DNA of 64,000 nt from the NCBI RefSeq assembly GCF_013283645.1, contig NZ_JABEKV010000004.1, positions 858,889 to 922,888 on the forward strand. Reading direction: 5' to 3'. This document shows positions 59,201 through 64,000 of the stretch, piece by piece. The notes under the pieces are model-generated. The model was not told the origin of the DNA, made no database searches, and saw only the letters and a list, made by a program, of their open reading frames with translations. The translations under genes and the position numbers were made by a program. The first letter of the stretch is position 1, and each line of letters begins with the position of its first letter. Origin of the DNA: Sinorhizobium psoraleae. Its GTDB lineage: Bacteria > Pseudomonadota > Alphaproteobacteria > Rhizobiales > Rhizobiaceae.

Positions 59201-60355
59201 ATGGGAAAGCTCTTGACGGCAATTGGCCTGATGAGCGGCACGAGCATGGACGGCATCGACGTTGCGCTGCTCCGGACCGACGGTGAGAGTGTCGTGCAGC
59301 GCGGCCCCTCGGCCGGATACGCCTACGACGCGCGTTTTCGGGCACGCCTGAAGCAGGGACTCGATGAGGCGAAATCGATCGCCATGCGGGTGGAAAGGCC
59401 GGGGACGCTCGCCCAACTGGAACGCGACCTGACACTGCGCCACGCGGAGGCGGTCAGAACATTCCTGCATGAAAACAACCTCTTGCCGGAAGACATTGAT
59501 GTAATTGGTTTCCACGGCCAGACGGTCCTGCACCGCCCCGACGAAGGGTTGACAGTGCAGATCGGCGATGGAGACTTGCTGGCGCGTGAAACACAAATCG
59601 ACGTCGTCTACGACATGCGGGCCAACGACATGGTGCATGGCGGCCAGGGGGCGCCGCTCATTCCGGCCTACCACGCCGCATTGGCGCGCGGCTTGTCGGA
59701 GCGGCAAGAGGTCGGCGCGCCCGTCGTCTTCGTCAATATCGGCGGTATCTCCAACATCACTTTCATCGGTACCGATGGACGAATCGTCGCCTACGACAGC
59801 GGCCCCGGCAACACGCTGATCGACCAGTGGGTCGAGGCCCATGCAGGCATTCCTTATGACCAGGGCGGAATGATCGCGAGCGAAGGTGCCGTGCTCGTGG
59901 AACTTGCCGAGCGTTATCTTTCCCATCCCTTTTTCACGGCACAGAAACGCCGCTCGCTCGATCGAAACGACTTTGCGCCGCCCTCGGGCGCGGACGCAAG
60001 CCTGGAAGACGGCGCTCGCACACTCGCCCACGTGACCGCCGCGGCCATTCTGAGATCGGCCGCACATCTTCCCGAGGCGCCGGCGACCTATGTCGTCTGT
60101 GGCGGCGGCCGCCTCAACCCGATCATTATGAAGGATCTGACGAACCTTGCCGATACGGCGCATGCCCGGGTGCTTGCCGCTGAAGCGCTGGAATTGAACG
60201 GCGATTCGATGGAAGCCGAGGCTTGGGCTTATCTGGCCGTGAGATCGTTGCGCGGGTTGCCGTTGACCTATCCCGGAACGACGGGCGTCGATCGCCCCGT
60301 GAGTGGTGGTCGATTGGCGTCAAAGGTGATCGATGCCGACGCAGAGCAAGGGTGA
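59201..60355 (+). CDS. anmK: Anhydro-N-acetylmuramic acid kinase
   Basis: Phosphorylates and hydrolyses 1,6-anhydro-MurNAc to MurNAc-6-phosphate in cell-wall recycling. 384 residues from ATG 59201 (GAGGAAA before it); the frame to 59093 adds a non-homologous stretch. The family start [20 protein letters not shown] is followed by [27 protein letters not shown], and [14 protein letters not shown]. Divergent from tyrS. Confidence 0.96.
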   Translation: MGKLLTAIGLMSGTSMDGIDVALLRTDGESVVQRGPSAGYAYDARFRARLKQGLDEAKSIAMRVERPGTLAQLERDLTLRHAEAVRTFLHENNLLPEDIDVIGFHGQTVLHRPDEGLTVQIGDGDLLARETQIDVVYDMRANDMVHGGQGAPLIPAYHAALARGLSERQEVGAPVVFVNIGGISNITFIGTDGRIVAYDSGPGNTLIDQWVEAHAGIPYDQGGMIASEGAVLVELAERYLSHPFFTAQKRRSLDRNDFAPPSGADASLEDGARTLAHVTAAAILRSAAHLPEAPATYVVCGGGRLNPIIMKDLTNLADTAHARVLAAEALELNGDSMEAEAWAYLAVRSLRGLPLTYPGTTGVDRPVSGGRLASKVIDADAEQG

Positions 60356-60503
60356 AGGTACATCGAACGGCCACAACGACCGCTTCACACCTTTCCTTGT
60401 TCTGCTCTAATTATTTCTTCGTACACCGCCAGTAGGATACCTTTGGTGTGTGAGATTTGTGCGGATCCGTGATTCGCAATCGGAACTGTTCGGAAGCTAT
60501 CGA

Positions 60504-61703
60504 ATGGGTGGTGCGATTTCCCTTCTGGCGGTGAATTTCATCGTCGCCCAGATATTCGTGGTCGCATTTCTCATCATTGCGGCAAAGAGCCGCTCGGGCC
60601 GGCCGGCGATCTGGATAGCCGCCTGTTTCGCTATCGCCTCCTTGTCGGCGGTGTTTGAAGCCGTTCTGCCCTTCAGCCCGTTTCCCCGCATACTCGCGAT
60701 CAGCGCTTTCGCCAGCGTCCTCGGCGGCTTCTGCCTGCTTCGCGTCGGACTCGGCCTGTTTTATCAGGTGCCGGTCAGGCCTGCGGCGCTGGCTGCTTTC
60801 TTCATCGCTTCGGTCATCGTCGATCTCCTGATCTACGACCTTCCGCGCGGCACCTTGGAGCACGCCTTTTTCTACCAGATGCCTTTCTTCTTCATTCAGG
60901 CGTGGTCCGCCTCGGCGATCGTCCGCTCGCGGCGGCGAACCTATGCAGACCGGATCCTGCTTGGGCTCCTGGCTTTGAGCGCAGCCTACTATCTCGTGAA
61001 GATCTACGCGGCGATTGCGGCAGGCGCCGGAAGAACGGCAGCCGATTATCTCACCAGCCCGTTCGCGCTGATCTCGCAGGCGCTCGGCGCCATGCTGATC
61101 GTCGGAACCGGTCTCGCGATGCTTGGCGTCATGGTCAAGGACATCATCGACGACGCTCGGGCCAGCTCCGAAATCGATGCCCTCTCCGGCCTCTACAATC
61201 GCCGGGGCTTCATGGAGCGTCTCGGTCCCATGCTGGAAAGGCGCGGTGCGGCCCATCCCGGCGCGCTCATCCTTACCGACCTCGATCATTTCAAGCGGGT
61301 GAATGACACCTACGGCCACCACACCGGAGACGAGGTGATCCGGCGATTTTCCCGCCTGCTTCTCGATCTGATGCCGAGCCGCGCCGTTGCCGGGCGTCTC
61401 GGAGGCGAGGAGTTTGCAGTGTTTCTTCCGCTGACGGGCCTCTCGGATGCACGTGTCCTTGCCCACGGAATCTGCGCGGCGATTGCATCGATGCGGATCG
61501 AGGGCCTGGCTGAAACGGTGACAGTCTCCGCCAGCTTCGGCGTCACGGCGGTTGCCGTAGGCGAGCCGCTCGAATTGGCCATGCAACGGGCGGACAAGGC
61601 TCTCTATGCCGCCAAGGCCGCAGGACGGAACAGGGTGGAGTCCGCCGAAACGCCGGCACATGTGGTGTCGCCCGCGGTCCCCCACTGGGTTGGCCGGAGC
61701 TAG
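60504..61703 (+). CDS. Membrane GGDEF-domain protein (putative diguanylate cyclase)
   Basis: 399 residues from ATG 60504; an in-frame GTG at 60450 would add 18 residues. About six membrane helices cover residues 1-190 (ISLLAVNFIVAQIFVVAFL; ILAISAFASVLGGFCLL; ALAAFFIASVIVDLL), followed by a linker and a GGDEF domain from about 215. The catalytic loop is GGEEF (300-304), an active variant, and DLDHFKRVNDTYGH is intact. It makes c-di-GMP in response to an unknown membrane signal. Confidence 0.93.
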   Translation: MGGAISLLAVNFIVAQIFVVAFLIIAAKSRSGRPAIWIAACFAIASLSAVFEAVLPFSPFPRILAISAFASVLGGFCLLRVGLGLFYQVPVRPAALAAFFIASVIVDLLIYDLPRGTLEHAFFYQMPFFFIQAWSASAIVRSRRRTYADRILLGLLALSAAYYLVKIYAAIAAGAGRTAADYLTSPFALISQALGAMLIVGTGLAMLGVMVKDIIDDARASSEIDALSGLYNRRGFMERLGPMLERRGAAHPGALILTDLDHFKRVNDTYGHHTGDEVIRRFSRLLLDLMPSRAVAGRLGGEEFAVFLPLTGLSDARVLAHGICAAIASMRIEGLAETVTVSASFGVTAVAVGEPLELAMQRADKALYAAKAAGRNRVESAETPAHVVSPAVPHWVGRS

Positions 61704-61773
61704 ACGCTACGCATTCTCAGCGATCCTCGCCCGCCGTAATGCGTGCAAGGAACGCTTCACCACCGTCGATCTG

Positions 61774-62451
61774 TCAACGGATGCGCTTGGCTGCCGGTTC
61801 CGGCGTCAATTCGCCGTTGAGACGGCGATCGAGATAATCCTCGCACTCAGCCATCAGGTTCTCGATCTGGCCATTGAAGAAATGATTGGCGCCGGGCACG
61901 GTCTTGTGCGTAATCAGGATGCCCTTCTGAGCCTTGAGCTTGTCGACGAGGCCGTTGACGTCCTTCTCGGGGGCTACCTTGTCGGAATCACCGTTGATGA
62001 TCAGGCCGGACGAGGGGCAAGGGGCGAGGAACGAGAAGTCGTAGATGTTCGGCTGCGGCGCGACGGCCATGAATCCTTCGATTTCCGGGCGGCGCATCAG
62101 CAGTTGCATGCCGATCCAGGCCCCGAAGGAATAGCCGGCAACCCAGCAGCTCTTCGAATCGGGATGCAGGCTCTGGACCCAATCAAGTGCGGAGGCGGCG
62201 TCGGAGAGTTCGCCCGCGCCGTGATCGAACTCACCCTGGCTGCGCCCGATGCCGCGGAAGTTGAACCGGAGCGTCGTGAAGCCGCGCTTCTGGAACATGT
62301 AGAAAAGCTGATAGACGATCTGGTTGTTCATCGTGCCGCCGAACTGGGGATGCGGGTGCAGGATGATGGCGATCGGGGCGCTCTTCTGTTTCGAAGGCTG
62401 ATAACGGCCTTCAAGGCGACCGGCTGGTCCGTTGAAGATGATCTCGGGCAT
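61774..62451 (-). CDS. Alpha/beta hydrolase
   Basis: 225 residues. Nucleophile elbow AGYSFGAW (S108), oxyanion-type LHPHPQFGGTMNNQIVYQL near 31-49 and FRGIGRSQGEFDHGAGEL. The acid is in INGDSDKVAPEKDV and the His in PGANHFFNGQIENL. This arrangement is typical of the widespread small hydrolase group with the HPHP motif; the substrate is unknown. Divergent from the cysteine desulfurase gene. Confidence 0.88.
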   Translation of the reverse strand: MPEIIFNGPAGRLEGRYQPSKQKSAPIAIILHPHPQFGGTMNNQIVYQLFYMFQKRGFTTLRFNFRGIGRSQGEFDHGAGELSDAASALDWVQSLHPDSKSCWVAGYSFGAWIGMQLLMRRPEIEGFMAVAPQPNIYDFSFLAPCPSSGLIINGDSDKVAPEKDVNGLVDKLKAQKGILITHKTVPGANHFFNGQIENLMAECEDYLDRRLNGELTPEPAAKRIR

Positions 62452-62521
62452 TGGCTCTCCGGGAATGTTTCTGGTTCAAATCGCGGTTTCAGTGCCGATC
62501 TGTCTTGACGAAAGCAGTCAG

Positions 62522-62554
62522 GTTTTCTAAAACCTAGTTTAGAACCGTTCAAAA
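62522..62554 (+). promoter_or_regulatory. ICE-like (Irr) iron-control site upstream of the cysteine desulfurase gene
   Basis: TTTAGAACCGTTCAAAA at 62538-62554 fits the rhizobial Irr ICE pattern TTTAGAA-N2-GTTCTAAA at 14 of 15 fixed positions. A second, overlapping palindrome is TTCTAAA (62525-62531) with TTTAGAA (62538-62544). It lies 120 bases upstream of the start codon. In Rhizobiales the suf operon is part of the Irr/RirA iron regulon; the regulator here is inferred. Confidence 0.6.
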
Positions 62555-62674
62555 CTTCGGTGCGGGCATTCCGCCATGTGCTTCGTCTCATAAGGCAAGC
62601 GGCGCGGAAAATTCAAGGAAAATGCAACGGCGCCGATTGTAACGGCCGAGCCACTTGTTCTAGCGAAGGAAACG

Positions 62675-63841
62675 ATGTCGGGACCGCGCATTTATATGGA
62701 CTGGAACGCCACGGCGCCGCTTCTGGCCGAAGCGCGCGAGGCTTTCCTGTCCGCGGTCGACCGCATAGGCAATCCGTCGTCTGTTCACGGCGAGGGTCGG
62801 GCGTTGCGCGCGCTTGTCGAAAGCGCGCGGCGTGACGTCGCTGCGCTTTGTGGCGCGCAAGCCGCCTCAGTCACCTTCACCAGCGGCGCCACCGAGGCCG
62901 CCAATATGGTGCTGACCCCGGATTTCCGCATGGGGCGGACGCCGCTCCGGATCGCCAAGCTCTACGCCTCGGCTATCGAGCATCCGGCAGTACGCGAGGG
63001 GGGGCGTTTCGCGCGCGAAGATGTTTGCGAGGTGCCGGTGACGGCTGCCGGCGTGATCGATTGTGCTGCGCTGCAAGCGCTGCTTGCTTCCCATGATCGC
63101 CAGACCGGGCTGCCGATGGTCGCCGTGATGCTCGCCAATAACGAGACGGGCATCGTCCAGCCGATCTCCCAAGTCGCGGCCATCGTTCGCGCCCATGGTG
63201 GCCTCCTGGTGGTCGATGTGGTGCAGGCGGCCGGTCGCTTGCCGTTGTCGATCGAGGCGCTAGGCGCGGATTTCCTCATCGTTTCATCGCACAAGATCGG
63301 CGGCCCGAAAGGTGCGGGCGCGCTCGTGGCGCGTGGGGAAGTCATGATGCCTTCGGCGTTGATCCGTGGTGGCGGACAGGAAAAAGGCCATCGTTCGGGT
63401 ACGGAAAATGCGCCGGCGCTTGTCGGCTTTGGAGCGGCAGCCCGTGCTGCCGCCAACAACATAGAAGAGCGTATGGGCGCCATTGCCACCTTGCGCGATC
63501 GGCTCGAAGCCGAAATGCAGTCGTCCGCGCCGGATGTGGTCATCCACGGGCGCGATGTTTCTCGTATCGGCAACACGAGCTTCTTCACGCTTCCGGGTCT
63601 CAAGGCCGAAACCGGCCAGATCGCCTTCGACCTCGAAGGCGTGGCGCTTTCGGCAGGATCGGCTTGCTCCTCCGGCAAGGTCGGGCAGAGCCATGTGCTG
63701 ACGGCGATGGGTTACGACCCCCGCCAGGGAGCGCTGCGTATTTCGATCGGCGAGGCGACGACGGAGGCTGAAATCGAGCGTTGCGCGACAGTGTTCGCGA
63801 AAGTGGCGGCCCGCCGTCGCTCGACCGGGCAGGCCGCGTGA
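62675..63841 (+). CDS. Cysteine desulfurase (IscS/NifS-type) of the suf cluster
   Basis: PLP enzyme that takes sulfur from cysteine for Fe-S cluster assembly. 388 residues. The PLP lysine is K207 in SSHKIGGPKGAGALV; the persulfide Cys is C331 in SAGSACSSGKVGQSH. Other features: VTFTSGATEAANMVL and LANNETGIVQPI. The long Cys-loop follows the class I NifS/IscS form rather than SufS. An ICE-like site upstream and a probable sufB start downstream fit the rhizobial suf layout. Start ATG 62675 has GAAGGAAAC before it. Confidence 0.94.
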   Translation: MSGPRIYMDWNATAPLLAEAREAFLSAVDRIGNPSSVHGEGRALRALVESARRDVAALCGAQAASVTFTSGATEAANMVLTPDFRMGRTPLRIAKLYASAIEHPAVREGGRFAREDVCEVPVTAAGVIDCAALQALLASHDRQTGLPMVAVMLANNETGIVQPISQVAAIVRAHGGLLVVDVVQAAGRLPLSIEALGADFLIVSSHKIGGPKGAGALVARGEVMMPSALIRGGGQEKGHRSGTENAPALVGFGAAARAAANNIEERMGAIATLRDRLEAEMQSSAPDVVIHGRDVSRIGNTSFFTLPGLKAETGQIAFDLEGVALSAGSACSSGKVGQSHVLTAMGYDPRQGALRISIGEATTEAEIERCATVFAKVAARRRSTGQAA

Positions 63842-63862
63842 CGCAAGACGATGAACGAAATT

Positions 63863-63882
63863 GCGGAAAAGCAATTTTCCGC
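63863..63882 (+). promoter_or_regulatory. Hairpin between cysteine desulfurase and the next suf gene
   Basis: Perfect stem GCGGAAAA (63863-63870), loop GCAA (GNRA type), TTTTCCGC (63875-63882). It starts 21 bases past the stop. There is no T run, so it may be an mRNA-processing or stability element rather than a terminator. Confidence 0.5.
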
Positions 63883-63956
63883 TTGGCAAACGGGGTGAAA
63901 AGCGCCTTTTAGCCATTACATAAGCGGTGCGCAAAGTTCGCATCGTATTGACAAGC

Positions 63957-63977
63957 TGCCGGACCTTGGATCCGGCA
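63957..63977 (+). promoter_or_regulatory. Inverted repeat just upstream of the last gene start
   Basis: TGCCGGA (63957-63963), spacer CCTTGGA, TCCGGCA (63971-63977); its end is 15 bases before the final ATG and close to the ribosome site. It could hinder or control translation start. Confidence 0.4.
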
Positions 63978-63992
63978 AGATTGGAGAACGAC

Positions 63993-64000
63993 ATGCCTGC
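63993..64000 (+). CDS. Start of next gene, probably sufB (cut by window edge)
   Basis: ATG at 63993 with GGAGAA nine bases upstream; only ATG CCT GC is visible (M-P-A). In Rhizobiales the gene after this cysteine desulfurase is usually sufB, whose product often begins MPA. Assignment is by context only. Confidence 0.5.

Overview
The window is chromosomal DNA from an alphaproteobacterium of the Rhizobiaceae, most likely Sinorhizobium/Ensifer. Three things support this: GC-rich, densely packed genes with strong GC3 bias; lineage-marker genes (cckA, a GAAC-N7-GAAC SOS box before recA, a DUF1476/ATPase zeta gene, DUF2259, a DUF455 ferritin-like protein, and a suf operon start preceded by an Irr/ICE-like site); and at least six copies of a dispersed palindromic intergenic repeat that resembles the rhizobial RIME1 element. 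The genus rests on recognition of proteins and repeats, not on a search. No tRNA, rRNA, phage, IS element or CRISPR was seen.

Layout. 1-9 kb: cckA (cut by the left edge), a psuK-psuG pseudouridine catabolism pair, recA and alaS. 9-20 kb: SulP transporter, HAD phosphatase, icd, then a plus-strand run trmJ-murI, a HerA-like ATPase, rpsD with a structured leader, glutaminase, ttcA and an IMPase-family gene. 20-24 kb: two tandem Bcr/CflA-type MFS pumps. 23-32 kb: a minus-strand purine and iron-sulfur stretch (purC-purS-purQ, a lipoprotein, MocR regulator, PagL-like gene, purL, bolA, a small basic protein, grxD), with a DUF1127 gene divergent from the MocR gene. 32-41 kb: DUF1476, a PAS-GGDEF-EAL protein, a serine hydrolase, DUF2189, PilZ, and a minus-strand operon rpe - DUF2259 (frameshifted) - membrane protein - purB. 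41-49 kb: a P1-family peptidase translationally coupled to a LivK-type binding protein, a flavin reductase, and a compact molybdoenzyme-maturation cluster (MoxR/CoxD, CoxE, split XdhC/CoxI, MocA-like) without structural subunits in view. 49-64 kb: Nudix, DEAD helicase, M23 peptidase, DUF455, Bcp, a large AsmA/YhdP-like protein, tyrS, anmK, GGDEF, an alpha/beta hydrolase, and a cysteine desulfurase whose downstream neighbour (probably sufB) begins in the last eight bases.

Most of the window is core housekeeping. The observations most worth following are the three-hairpin leader of rpsD, the ICE-like site plus intra-operon hairpins around the suf genes, the 30-bp-spaced direct repeats between the MocR and DUF1127 genes, a clean one-base frameshift in the DUF2259 gene, a PagL-like protein apparently lacking the catalytic Glu, and a small basic protein of unknown function between bolA and grxD.
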